Source of the DNA: CAZLFQ01 sp964558975
GTDB lineage: Bacteria; Pseudomonadota; Alphaproteobacteria; Rickettsiales; Midichloriaceae
Reading direction: 5' to 3'
Assembly (NCBI GenBank): GCA_964558975.1
Contig: CAZLFQ010000002.1
Location: 186,001 to 250,000, forward strand
Length of the DNA: 64,000 nt
Shown: positions 32,831-41,143 of the stretch, in pieces
Numbering within the stretch: the stretch's first letter is position 1
How the letters are laid out: every line of letters starts with the position of its first letter
Position numbers and translations under genes: made by a program
Notes under the pieces: model-generated
What the model was told of the DNA's origin: nothing
What the model saw: only the letters and a program-made list of their open reading frames with translations
The model's database searches: none

Positions 32831-35332
32831 ATGAAAAGCATAAGAGATTTCATTTCTCATGTTGCAAGCTGCAAAGATACCAACACCTTAAACGAAGTTG
32901 CTAGTAATCTAATAAAAACATCAATCTTCGATGAAGAAAAAAACACCAGAATAAGCAGTTGGGTTCAAGAAGGGAAAGAGTTCAAATCTTTAAAAACACA
33001 CTTAATCTTTATGCTACAAATTGCTGAAAGATCCTCACAGAATCTTGGAGTAGGAAGCTTAGAAGATTTTTACGAAAGAGTTTTCGTTTGTGAGGATACT
33101 GAGCATCTAAAAAGAATTGTTAGTGACTTAAGAACTAAAAATTACTTAAGTCCAAATCAAACAAATGGAATGGCCGACCTATTGCAGAAAGCAAAGCCAT
33201 TTGAAGTTGTGAGAAGAAACCTTTTAATCCTTCTAGATACAGCAAAAAAACAAAGAAACGTTGTCGTACCAACTGATTTAGAAGCAAGAGCGAAAAAAGC
33301 TGGGGACAAAAATTTCTCACCTCCTGCAACAAACAAAATTGCTGACCTCCCACCGTCTGAACAACAAAGACTTTACCATGATGCTCTACGAGAAGGACTT
33401 CGGGACACTATAGATAGATATGTTGATAACACTTTAGATAGAGTTAGTGTTTATCAAGATAATCCTGATCCTGCAAAAATGGAAAACATCAGAAGCAATG
33501 TACATTGCTTGATTGAATTACTGCAGAATCAAACCCATGTGGATTTTGTAAAAAGCAATAAATACCATTTTGCTTTTGGAGAAAATAGACTTAAAAAATT
33601 AAGAAAAATTCAAGACTTCCTGAACTCACATGAAGCAAATGCACCCTTAAACCTTTGGTACGAGTATTTTAGATTCTCCTTAAAATGCGATGTAACGACA
33701 CCTTGGAACTTAGGAGAATTAGCTAGAGATATGCTCAATGAAAAGTTCGAGCCCCGAACTCTTTACGAGTATACATATACCGGTTTATTTATAGTTGGTC
33801 ACCCCAACTTTGTTAAAATTGCCAAACCTTCAAAATACATCGAAGACCGTCTATCAAATGAAGATATCATTCGAATGTGTAGACTAGGTGGTAAAAACAT
33901 TTTAGCACTTTTGTCCAACAAGCGTGTTGCAGGACTAATTAATTACGCACTCTCTCAACTTAAAGATGGCACAGAATATCCACAAGTATTTTGGCACTAT
34001 CTTTTACCATATATTAGGAGAGATTATCTAGAAGCAAAACTCAAAATCATGCCGGAGCATACTGCAAAACAAGCGTTAAAATTTTATATAATTCTTTCGG
34101 ATTTAGGCTACACACACATAACTGCAGACAGCATTGAAAGCACTGGAGACTTTGAAGATAAATTAAATGAGCTGTTTAAAATAGCACTAAAAGAAACATC
34201 AGACTCTATAGAAGCTTTTTCTAATGGAAAGAAAACGACAGCTCAAGTTGTTATTACAGTTGAAAAATTGCTTAAACTCCTAAAAGTTTTTGCAGATAAT
34301 AAAGTTTCAGCCTCAGGAGAGTATCTATCAGAAGTTCAAAGTATCCAGCGCTTCCTTGAGAGCAATAAAGCGGGTAAAAAATTACCAGTACTATGGTATT
34401 ACGCTCGTACTTCTGTTGCAAATTGCTTATCAAGGAATCGTCCAATTGAAATTCATAGCCATGACGAATTTAGAACCACTCTTACAACTGCTGAAGGAAC
34501 ACCAAGTTTTTACCAAGGAGATTTTATTAGCACCACTTTATTGGCAAGTTTTTTGACCTCCAAATTGGAGCCAAGTAAGGACCCCAACAACATCGATTTA
34601 ATAAGAGCAGCCTTTCTGTTTTACCACCCCGACAGAGAGAGTTTAGTAAATCGTATAAACCAGATGAATTCAGCAGAGCAACTTAGAAATCTTTTTACAT
34701 TTGGTGCTGAACATTCTTTAACAGAACTAACAGATTGTATTGTTCAAAATCGAAATTTCAACGCTCTAGCAGCTTTGCGTTATGCAATTCAGAATCAAGA
34801 TCAAAGTGCTGCACTATTAGCTTTACAGTATGTCCCTAGAGACAAACTTTTAGCACTCCCTAGTACTGTGCACCAGTTCCAACCTTTATCAGCAGCAATA
34901 CATCGTAATATGCCAATTGTAGTAAAAGCGATACATGATAAAGTTTCTCAAAATGGAAAAAACTGGCAAGAGCTTTTTGCAATACTACCACACTTTATAA
35001 CTAATCATGCAGAAACTGCTATTTCGATTATTGCAGTTCTTCCAAGACACTTTTTCTTTACTCCAACTAAAGATGGTATGCTTCTTCCATTTGCAAAGGC
35101 GAGCTATGATAGAAGTGTTGAAGAAGCTATTAGACAAAAACTATTTAGTGGTACTGAATTAGAAAGAGTAATTCAGGCAAGAAAGGCTCGAATGCAAGCA
35201 GCTAGCTCTACTGCACTTGGGTTAGTAAGTGAAGATGTAGAACCACAAGTTGATATTCTTGACTCTCCTCGCTCTAGGGAAGAGAGGCCTAGAAGCTTTG
35301 GAGATATTGATAGCGGATGCACAATAGTTTAA
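32831..35332 (+). CDS. Large effector-like protein with N-terminal tandem duplication and CaaX-like C terminus
   Basis: 833 residues, not assignable to a family. Residues 1-71 and 77-148 are two copies of one unit. Both share a SxxDF start, C-(K/E)-DT-x-x-L, a hydrophobic block with KT or RT, and a closing L-x-x-L-x-x-A-x-(R/K)-x-x-(Q/R)-N. The middle (about 185-640) is alpha-helical. Around 645-740 are ankyrin-like helical pairs (ALAALRYAIQNQDQSAALLA, PLSAAIHRNMPIVVKAIHD). The tail is Arg/Ser/Glu-rich and ends GCTIV. The last four, CTIV, fit a eukaryotic CaaX prenylation box. No signal peptide or membrane helix is visible. It follows tlyC by 42 bases on the same strand and may be cotranscribed. 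Confidence 0.8.
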   Translation: MKSIRDFISHVASCKDTNTLNEVASNLIKTSIFDEEKNTRISSWVQEGKEFKSLKTHLIFMLQIAERSSQNLGVGSLEDFYERVFVCEDTEHLKRIVSDLRTKNYLSPNQTNGMADLLQKAKPFEVVRRNLLILLDTAKKQRNVVVPTDLEARAKKAGDKNFSPPATNKIADLPPSEQQRLYHDALREGLRDTIDRYVDNTLDRVSVYQDNPDPAKMENIRSNVHCLIELLQNQTHVDFVKSNKYHFAFGENRLKKLRKIQDFLNSHEANAPLNLWYEYFRFSLKCDVTTPWNLGELARDMLNEKFEPRTLYEYTYTGLFIVGHPNFVKIAKPSKYIEDRLSNEDIIRMCRLGGKNILALLSNKRVAGLINYALSQLKDGTEYPQVFWHYLLPYIRRDYLEAKLKIMPEHTAKQALKFYIILSDLGYTHITADSIESTGDFEDKLNELFKIALKETSDSIEAFSNGKKTTAQVVITVEKLLKLLKVFADNKVSASGEYLSEVQSIQRFLESNKAGKKLPVLWYYARTSVANCLSRNRPIEIHSHDEFRTTLTTAEGTPSFYQGDFISTTLLASFLTSKLEPSKDPNNIDLIRAAFLFYHPDRESLVNRINQMNSAEQLRNLFTFGAEHSLTELTDCIVQNRNFNALAALRYAIQNQDQSAALLALQYVPRDKLLALPSTVHQFQPLSAAIHRNMPIVVKAIHDKVSQNGKNWQELFAILPHFITNHAETAISIIAVLPRHFFFTPTKDGMLLPFAKASYDRSVEEAIRQKLFSGTELERVIQARKARMQAASSTALGLVSEDVEPQVDILDSPRSREERPRSFGDIDSGCTIV

Positions 35333-35335
35333 TAT

Positions 35336-36139
35336 TTACCTCGAAACTGACAAGACATCTGGATCATCTTGTTTTACAGCAGGTCTACTAGCCCAGCAGC
35401 ATATTTTAAGAAAGTTCAGACAGGTCTTTTCATCTTCGTGGGGTTCTACATACATCTTGCCCCAAGCATTTATTGAACCGCTAAAGAGGATAGATATTTG
35501 GTTTAATACCATGCTTGAAATTGCTATACCATCACTGTCAACTAGCGCATCTACACCATTCACAAAAAAGATTAAGGGCATAACCAACATCCTAAACCTA
35601 TAAGCATATAAATTTGCATCTATATCTTTTGGCGTAAACATAAATATCCCTCCTAAGATCCAGCCTGTTGCAGTGAAAGCTAGCTCTGTATATCGACCTG
35701 ACATAAAACCGCCTATCCCTAGACAAGTAGAACTTAAAAAAAGTAATGGCCCTGTAAATTGGCGAATATGATCAATTGGCTGAAATGACCTCTTAAACAT
35801 TTCAGTAAAGTAATGACACCTGTTTCCTTCTGGTGGCACGTCTTTTTCTTTATTTTGATTTATAATTACACTGAGCACACTCGAACCCAAAGTTATGGAC
35901 GAACCAACCGTTCTCATCCAAGTAGAGTTCTGAATTCCTGATGTTAAATACAAAGCCGCAGCGATAACTCTAGGCACAGAAGTTATTCTGGAATTTTGAG
36001 CAAATAAAAATCCTAAAAAGCGATGCAAGTCTGTTTGAGGTACTTCAGAGTGGAAACTAGGACTAGACTCTCTTTCTTCAGTTACTTCACCAAGCTCCAC
36101 GCTAACTAAACTATCATCTTCTAAAAGAACTTCCTTCAT
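35336..36139 (-). CDS. Multi-pass membrane protein of unknown function
   Basis: 267 residues, unrecognised. An acidic, Ser-rich N-terminal tail of about 50 residues precedes roughly six hydrophobic segments (about 58-70, 77-93, 128-148, 153-168, 180-198 and 205-222). A polar C-terminal tail contains CLNFLKICCWASRP with three cysteines in a short run, a possible lipidation or metal site. It converges on the 833-residue gene with only three bases between stop codons and no room for a terminator. It is the gene upstream in map order of glnA but read independently of it. Confidence 0.7.
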   Translation of the reverse strand: MKEVLLEDDSLVSVELGEVTEERESSPSFHSEVPQTDLHRFLGFLFAQNSRITSVPRVIAAALYLTSGIQNSTWMRTVGSSITLGSSVLSVIINQNKEKDVPPEGNRCHYFTEMFKRSFQPIDHIRQFTGPLLFLSSTCLGIGGFMSGRYTELAFTATGWILGGIFMFTPKDIDANLYAYRFRMLVMPLIFFVNGVDALVDSDGIAISSMVLNQISILFSGSINAWGKMYVEPHEDEKTCLNFLKICCWASRPAVKQDDPDVLSVSR

Positions 36140-36183
36140 TTTAAACTCGAATATCGACTATCCAAGCTCCCATCTTAATTGCT

Positions 36184-37596
36184 CTAAGAGCTATAGTACA
36201 TCTTAAACTCGATTGGGTGTGGAGTCATTTCCCAAGCTTCTACTTCAGGCATTTTAAGTGCGATATATGAATCGATTAAATCATCACTGAACACTCCACC
36301 TTCTTTCAAAAACGCTCTATCTTTATCTAAATGCTCTAACGCTTCACGCAATGACCTACAAACAGTTGGTACTTTTTTCGATTCTTTTTCAGATAAATTA
36401 TAGAGATTCTTATCAATCGCTTCACCTGGGTGAATCTTGTTTTTGATGCCGTCAATTCCTGCCATTAACATCGCCGCAAATGCCAAATATGGGTTTGCTG
36501 TAGGGTCTGGGAACCTCACTTCAATCCTCTTAGCTTTTGGTGAATGCACATAAGGGATACGAATTGCCGCAGAGCGATTTCTTGCAGAGTACGCCAGTTG
36601 CACTGGCGCTTCATATCCTGGAACTAAACGCTTATAGCTATTTGTAGATGGGTTTGCAAATGCATTAATCGCCTTAGCATGTTTAATAATGCCCCCAATA
36701 TAATAAATTGCTGTTTCAGATAAGTCGGCGTAGCCACCTTCCTTATAGAAAAGAGGCTTTCCTCCTTTCCAAATAGATTGGTGAGTATGCATGCCTGAAC
36801 CATTATCACCAAAAATTGGCTTCGGCATAAATGTTGCCGTCTTGCCATGACGAGCTGCAACATTATGAACCACATATTTAAATTTTTGAATGTTATCCGC
36901 AGAGTTCACAAGCGTCGAATATTCAAAACCAATTTCACATTGACTCGCTGCAACCTCGTGATGATGCAATGTTGGCACTAGGCCAAATTCTTTCAAACAT
37001 GATACCATCTCACAACGAACATCAAAAAGTGAGTCAACAGGCTGCACTGGGAAATACCCACCTTTATAATCTGGTCTGTGGCCAAAATTGCCCATCGGAT
37101 ATTTTGTACAATTGTTATGTGGCCCTTCCTCAGAGTCAATTTTGTACATCACTTTATGTGGGTCATTCGAAAATCTTATGTCATCGAAAACAAAAAATTC
37201 TGCTTCTGGCCCAATGTAAACTACATCCCCAACTCCAGATTTTTTAACAAAACTTTCGGCTTTTTTTGCAACAGTTCGTGGGTCTCTTTCGTAACCTTCA
37301 CCAGTCATCGGGTCAACAACATCGCATATTAAAATCAAACAAGTTTGCTCTGTAAATACATCTAAATGTGCGGTTGATAGATCTGGCTTTATCAACATAT
37401 CCGATTCATTAATCTCTTTCCAACCTTCAATCGATGAACCGTCGAAACCAAGGCCTTGCTGTAGTACAACTTCGTCAACATGGGTTGCACGGTAAGTGAT
37501 GTGATGAAACTTACCTTTAGAATCAGTAAAGCGAAAATCCACGTTCTCAACTTTGTGATCCTTTATCATTTTCAAGATGTCTTTTGTCGAAGTCAT
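36184..37596 (-). CDS. glnA: Glutamine synthetase type I
   Basis: 470 residues from ATG 37596 (MTSTKDILKMIKDHKVENVDFRFTD), the usual alphaproteobacterial start. An ATG 24 codons upstream would add a non-homologous, Cys-containing segment and is rejected. Signatures are LGFDGSSIEGW, GPEAEFFVFDD, the ATP loop KPIFGDNGSGMHTHQSIWK, and NRSAAIRIP. The adenylylation region reads NLYNLSEKE, keeping the Tyr that GlnE modifies in GSI-beta enzymes. It assimilates ammonia into glutamine. A perfect 11-base inverted repeat lies immediately before the start. No glnB or ntr genes are adjacent. Confidence 0.95.
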   Translation of the reverse strand: MTSTKDILKMIKDHKVENVDFRFTDSKGKFHHITYRATHVDEVVLQQGLGFDGSSIEGWKEINESDMLIKPDLSTAHLDVFTEQTCLILICDVVDPMTGEGYERDPRTVAKKAESFVKKSGVGDVVYIGPEAEFFVFDDIRFSNDPHKVMYKIDSEEGPHNNCTKYPMGNFGHRPDYKGGYFPVQPVDSLFDVRCEMVSCLKEFGLVPTLHHHEVAASQCEIGFEYSTLVNSADNIQKFKYVVHNVAARHGKTATFMPKPIFGDNGSGMHTHQSIWKGGKPLFYKEGGYADLSETAIYYIGGIIKHAKAINAFANPSTNSYKRLVPGYEAPVQLAYSARNRSAAIRIPYVHSPKAKRIEVRFPDPTANPYLAFAAMLMAGIDGIKNKIHPGEAIDKNLYNLSEKESKKVPTVCRSLREALEHLDKDRAFLKEGGVFSDDLIDSYIALKMPEVEAWEMTPHPIEFKMYYSS

Positions 37597-37599
37597 ATG

Positions 37600-37632
37600 T
37601 GTTACAAAAAAATTGGATGAGTTTTTGTAACA
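37600..37632 (-). promoter_or_regulatory. Perfect inverted repeat just upstream of glnA
   Basis: TGTTACAAAAA (37600-37610) and its exact complement TTTTTGTAACA (37622-37632) are separated by 11 bases and end three bases before the glnA ATG. No Shine-Dalgarno is seen outside it. It may be an operator for a dimeric regulator or an RNA hairpin over the translation start. It does not resemble the NtrC consensus (TGCACC-N5-GGTGCA). Confidence 0.55.
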
Positions 37633-37677
37633 CAGCAGTTTGTGCGCCGCAACAATTATTTGGTTCATCTACCTTAG

Positions 37678-38472
37678 CTAAGTATCGTAATGTATAGATG
37701 TAACCTGCAATTCCCTTGTCCCGCTACGCAAGGTATTTTGCAAAACTTTATCCATAAAATAAACTGATCGCTGCAATACCACTTCAATACTTTTAGTCTT
37801 TAAATAATTTCCCAAAAACAACGCTGAAAATAAATCACCTGTACCATTTACAGGAATTGAAAATGCATATTCCTTAATTGGAATTAAAATCCGATTTTTG
37901 CCATCAGATGCAAAGATGGAAAATTGATTCTGGAAATTTAGCCCTGTTATAACAACTATTTTTGTTCCATTACTATGGAAGTAATCAGCCGTCTGCTTCA
38001 GCGTTGCGTTATCTACAATTTTAATCCCTGAAAGAGTCTCTGCCTCAAATTGGTTTGGCGTAATAATATCAGCTCGCAGATTATTTTTAAAAAATTCCAA
38101 AACTTCGGGCTTAACAAAACAGTGTGTATTGCCAATTACAGGATCACAAAGATAAATTAAATTTTCGTTTTTTGATTTGAGATATTTAACAATATCCATA
38201 ACTTCAAAACATATGTCATCACTCCCCATATAACCAGAAAGCACAGCTTGGCACTGGTTAATTACGCCAATATCTTCTAACCCTTGTACGATCTTTCGTA
38301 TGTGCTCTTTTGTAAAAATTTCGCCCTGCCATTTACCATATCCTGTATGATTAGAAAACTGCACGGTATTAACAGGCCAAACATCATAACCCATAGATTG
38401 TAGAGGAAAGGTTGCGGCTTTATTGCCGACGTATCCATACGTTACATGTGATTGAATAGATAAAATGCTCAT
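37678..38472 (-). CDS. pdxY: Pyridoxal kinase
   Basis: 264 residues of the PdxK/PdxY ribokinase-like family. It salvages pyridoxal to pyridoxal phosphate. Signatures are ILSIQSHVTYGYVGNKAATFPLQ, VQFSNHTGYG, VLSGYMGSDD, YLCDPVIGN, TPNQFEAETLSG and the anion hole/catalytic loop VNGTGDLFSALFLGNYL with Asp. Its stop lies 81 bases before the glnA start. Upstream is a 208-base spacer with a large palindromic element. Confidence 0.94.
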   Translation of the reverse strand: MSILSIQSHVTYGYVGNKAATFPLQSMGYDVWPVNTVQFSNHTGYGKWQGEIFTKEHIRKIVQGLEDIGVINQCQAVLSGYMGSDDICFEVMDIVKYLKSKNENLIYLCDPVIGNTHCFVKPEVLEFFKNNLRADIITPNQFEAETLSGIKIVDNATLKQTADYFHSNGTKIVVITGLNFQNQFSIFASDGKNRILIPIKEYAFSIPVNGTGDLFSALFLGNYLKTKSIEVVLQRSVYFMDKVLQNTLRSGTRELQVTSIHYDT

Positions 38473-38564
38473 GAGTAGTACCTATAGTTTGCTCAAGCTT
38501 ACTTATATAGCTAGAGCAGTATAAAAAGACATCAAAAACTTAACACAGGAATGAGAAGAAGATG

Positions 38565-38649
38565 TTTGGTGTGCTCTTGGGGGGAATTTTTGCGCGCCTA
38601 TGGCGTCTTTTAGCAAAAATTAGCACACCAAATGGATTCTTCGAATCCA
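38565..38649. repeat. Nested bulged palindromic element 1
   Basis: The outer arms are TTTGGTGTGCT (38565-38575) and AGCACACCAAA (38622-38632), 11 of 11 paired. The inner arms are AATTTTTGC (38585-38593) and GCAAAAATT (38613-38621), 9 of 9 paired. On the right side the arms are contiguous. On the left a 9-base CTTGGGGGG bulge separates them. The apical region holds a further hairpin CGCCTATGGCG (38595-38605). Directly after it is TGGATTC-TTC-GAATCCA (38633-38649). It sits between the 218-residue orphan gene and pdxY. It could terminate the orphan gene, but its size and bulge suggest a mobile palindromic repeat or structured RNA. Confidence 0.75.
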
Positions 38650-38680
38650 ATAAGAAGTATTGCGAGCTAAATACTTTTTG

Positions 38681-39337
38681 TTACTTCACGTAAAAAATTT
38701 CTTCCTGCTCATGATGATGCCAACCAATAAAACAATGTTTTGTAAACTTTTGATTATCTAAAATAAGTTGATCAACAATCTCTTTAATTTGTTCATTTGT
38801 CAGTCCACAATAATCCAATCTAAAGAAAACAACTACCAACCATGCTTCTTTATCTGCTAGTTTTGATTTGTTATATTTATTCTGGATTGTTTTTTGAAGA
38901 TCATCTTTTAACTTAGATTTAAATTCATCTATGGATAGCAAATCTCCAACATTCTGCTTTAAAATTTTTCTTTGCCTACTATTTTTCTTTTTACAATTAG
39001 TTTCTATTTTTGCGTTAGGATCTGCAAAACCAAATTCTTTTATATGATCAAGTAAAAGATTTCTGTGATGGCCATCTATTGCAAGTGTAAATTCAACAAA
39101 TTGATCTTTATCTGAAAAATGTAAAATTGCGTCAAATTGATGCCCATCTGGAAGCACCGTAACATTAGCACAACTTAATTTTTTTGCTAAAGTTTTGAGC
39201 GGGACTATTTCACCAAAAAATTTATTCCAACACTTTTGATCATAACCTTGTTCAACTGGCACTAATCTCACAAATTCATCTGTTTTTAGACGCTTGTTGA
39301 TAATTTTCTCTATTAAATACTTTTGAGTTATTGTCAT
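38681..39337 (-). CDS. Orphan protein of unknown function flanked by palindromic elements
   Basis: 218 residues, no confident family. The N terminus is helical and basic. The middle reads VLPDGHQFDAILHFSDKDQFVEF and then TLAIDGHHRNLLLDHIKEFGF. The spacing of acidic residues (D...VEFTLA) is loosely reminiscent of a PD-(D/E)xK nuclease core, without the Lys. A very Lys-rich stretch (about 113-126, KKKNSRQRKILK) and a helical region follow. The end GWHHHEQEEIFYVK has three consecutive His. It lies alone between miaB and pdxY, in long non-coding flanks rich in large palindromes, unlike every neighbour in this tightly packed window. That context suggests an insertion or mobile cassette cargo. Confidence 0.7.
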   Translation of the reverse strand: MTITQKYLIEKIINKRLKTDEFVRLVPVEQGYDQKCWNKFFGEIVPLKTLAKKLSCANVTVLPDGHQFDAILHFSDKDQFVEFTLAIDGHHRNLLLDHIKEFGFADPNAKIETNCKKKNSRQRKILKQNVGDLLSIDEFKSKLKDDLQKTIQNKYNKSKLADKEAWLVVVFFRLDYCGLTNEQIKEIVDQLILDNQKFTKHCFIGWHHHEQEEIFYVK

Positions 39338-39475
39338 AAATACTATCGTTTAAGATTTACAAAATATTCAATTATCTATACTACCCTAAAAACATTTAAT
39401 ATTTGGTTAATAGACAGTAAACTAAAACCTAAGTGTTTTTATGCTTTTACACTGAACACACAATGTTATATTTAG

Positions 39476-39593
39476 TTCGCCTACGGCAAACCAATCTAAG
39501 TGTAATGAATGGTCTAGCTCCTTTCCCCGACCCTTACCGCTGCGACCATTCATTACAAAAGTGCGCTTAGCGCCACCCCCAGCTTTTTTAAGC
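39476..39593. repeat. Nested palindromic element 2 (possible structured RNA)
   Basis: The core is a perfect 14-base inverted repeat: TGTAATGAATGGTC (39501-39514) with GACCATTCATTACA (39544-39557). The 29-base apical region contains CTCCTTTCCCCGACCC. Outside it, CTAAG (39496-39500) can pair with CTTAG (39566-39570) across an 8-base one-sided bulge, the same asymmetry as element 1. A small hairpin GCC-TAC-GGC (39479-39487) precedes it. GCGC-TTA-GCGC (39563-39573) and a GCTT-TTTT-AAGC stem with a T6 run (39582-39593) follow. On the plus strand the T-run could end a transcript. Confidence 0.75.
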
Positions 39594-39621
39594 AAATCAT
39601 TTTATGATAATCGAAGAGCCA

Positions 39622-39673
39622 CAAATGAATTTTTCATAAACCTTCCCCGATCAAAAAATTAAAAATTCATTTG
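39622..39673. repeat. Palindromic element 3
   Basis: A perfect 13-base inverted repeat, CAAATGAATTTTT (39622-39634) with AAAAATTCATTTG (39661-39673). It encloses 26 bases with AACCTTCCCCGATC at the apex. The apical TTCCCCGA octamer is shared with element 2. It ends 36 bases before the miaB stop codon, so on the minus strand it may also act as the miaB terminator. The shared C-rich apex argues for a repeat family rather than an ordinary terminator. Confidence 0.7.
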
Positions 39674-39709
39674 CTGGATCTTTTATGGCAGATAATAGAA
39701 CTCTTAAAT

Positions 39710-41044
39710 CTAAACCAACTTCCCACCAAGTCCATTCTGGCCAGCTTCGGTAATTTCAACATCGGCAATTGTGCCAATCATCTCTTTCGGTGCGGTGACA
39801 TAAACTGATTGCATATACGGTGACCTGCCCATAATCTGCCCATCATATTTTCCCTCACCTTGGAATAAAACCGGCATAGTTTTCCCAATTGAAATTTCAT
39901 TCAAATCTTTTTGCTCTTTCATGATCAATTCCTGAAGCCTTGCTAAGCGTTCTGTTTTCACATCTTCTGGAACTTGATTTTCTAAAAGTGCCCCTGGAGT
40001 TCCGGGACGTGGGCTATATTTAAATGAATAACACTGACCATATTTAACAGTTCGAACCATATCCATTGTATCTAAAAAATCCTGCTCGGTTTCACCTGGG
40101 TAACCAACAATAAAGTCAGAAGAGAAAATCATATCAGGACGAGCGGCTTTAAATTTCTCAATTTTTTCTAAATAGAATTCACGCGTATGTTTTCTATTCA
40201 TTGATTCTAAAATTTTGCTTGAACCAGACTGAATTGGTAAATGCAAAAATGGCATTAGTTTTGGTTCAGTTGCATGTGCTTCAAATAACTCTTCATCGAC
40301 CATATCTCTTGGGTGCGATGTCGTGTAACGAATTCGCTCTAGTCCATCGATCTTAGCTAGATGTTTTATAAGCTTGCCCAAACTCCATGTTGAGCCGTCA
40401 CCAGCTTTGCCATGATACGCACTCACGTTTTGACCAAGCAAATGAATCTCCTTTGCGCCCAGCGCAACCAGCTTGATTGCTTCACGATAAATCTCAGGAA
40501 CCCCACGCGAATATTCCGCACCACGCGTGTAAGGAACTACACAAAAGTGGCAGAATTTATCACAGCCTTCTTGGATTGATAAAAATGCCGCAGCACCTTG
40601 CGACTGGACATCTGTAGTAATTTCATCGAATTTACTTTCTAATGGAAATTCTAAATCAATCGCCCAACCTTTATCTCTCTTAGTTTGCTCAAGCAACCTT
40701 GGTAAATTTTGATACGACTGTGGACCAACCACTATATCAACAAATGGCGCACGCTTAAATATCTCTTCACCTTCAGCTTGCGCAACACAACCCGCAACGG
40801 CGATAACCATATCTTGCCCTTGGGCTTTTTTGAGATTCTTCTCATCACGCATTCTACCAAGCTCAGAGTAAACCTTTTCAGATGCCTTTTCTCTTATGTG
40901 ACAGGTATTTAGGATCACCATATCTGCACCTTCAGGCTGCTCTGTCACTTCAAAGCCATGGGGCTTCAATAGCTCTCCCATTTTTATAGAGTCATAGACA
41001 TTCATCTGACAGCCGTAAGTTTTAATGTAAAGTTTCTTGGTCAT
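39710..41044 (-). CDS. miaB: tRNA-2-methylthio-N6-dimethylallyladenosine synthase MiaB
   Basis: 444-residue radical-SAM methylthiotransferase modifying A37 of tRNAs reading U-starting codons. The N-terminal MTTase domain carries Cys12, Cys48 and Cys86 for the auxiliary Fe-S cluster. The radical-SAM cluster motif is CDKFCHFC (Cys161, 165, 168). A TRAM domain occupies about 380-444. All cluster ligands are present. It is divergent from prfB, with 99 bases between. Confidence 0.95.
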   Translation of the reverse strand: MTKKLYIKTYGCQMNVYDSIKMGELLKPHGFEVTEQPEGADMVILNTCHIREKASEKVYSELGRMRDEKNLKKAQGQDMVIAVAGCVAQAEGEEIFKRAPFVDIVVGPQSYQNLPRLLEQTKRDKGWAIDLEFPLESKFDEITTDVQSQGAAAFLSIQEGCDKFCHFCVVPYTRGAEYSRGVPEIYREAIKLVALGAKEIHLLGQNVSAYHGKAGDGSTWSLGKLIKHLAKIDGLERIRYTTSHPRDMVDEELFEAHATEPKLMPFLHLPIQSGSSKILESMNRKHTREFYLEKIEKFKAARPDMIFSSDFIVGYPGETEQDFLDTMDMVRTVKYGQCYSFKYSPRPGTPGALLENQVPEDVKTERLARLQELIMKEQKDLNEISIGKTMPVLFQGEGKYDGQIMGRSPYMQSVYVTAPKEMIGTIADVEITEAGQNGLGGKLV

Positions 41045-41143
41045 TTTCTAAATTTATAATAAGTGGGGTTATTTTAATTAGTAATGTTTGATTATACAAG
41101 CAAAAAGCGTTATAAATTGTCTAAATAACAGCGGTAAATTGCG

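Larger units (their letters stand above)
39338..39709. other. 372-base non-coding stretch carrying palindromic elements 2 and 3
   Basis: The longest gene-free stretch in the window. The first 135 bases are plain AT-rich sequence upstream of the orphan gene and should hold its promoter. The rest (39476-39673) consists almost wholly of two large inverted repeats and smaller hairpins, listed separately. No open frame of note is present on either strand. In a window where genes usually touch or overlap, such a spacer is exceptional. Confidence 0.8.

Noticed and set aside
37597..37668. 24-codon N-terminal extension of glnA
   Set aside because: It has no similarity to glutamine synthetases, contains the inverted repeat, and homologues start at the ATG at 37596.
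38633..38649. TGGATTC-TTC-GAATCCA as the T arm of a tRNA
   Set aside because: The TTCGAATCC resemblance is superficial. The loop is too short, and no acceptor, D or anticodon arms can be built around it.
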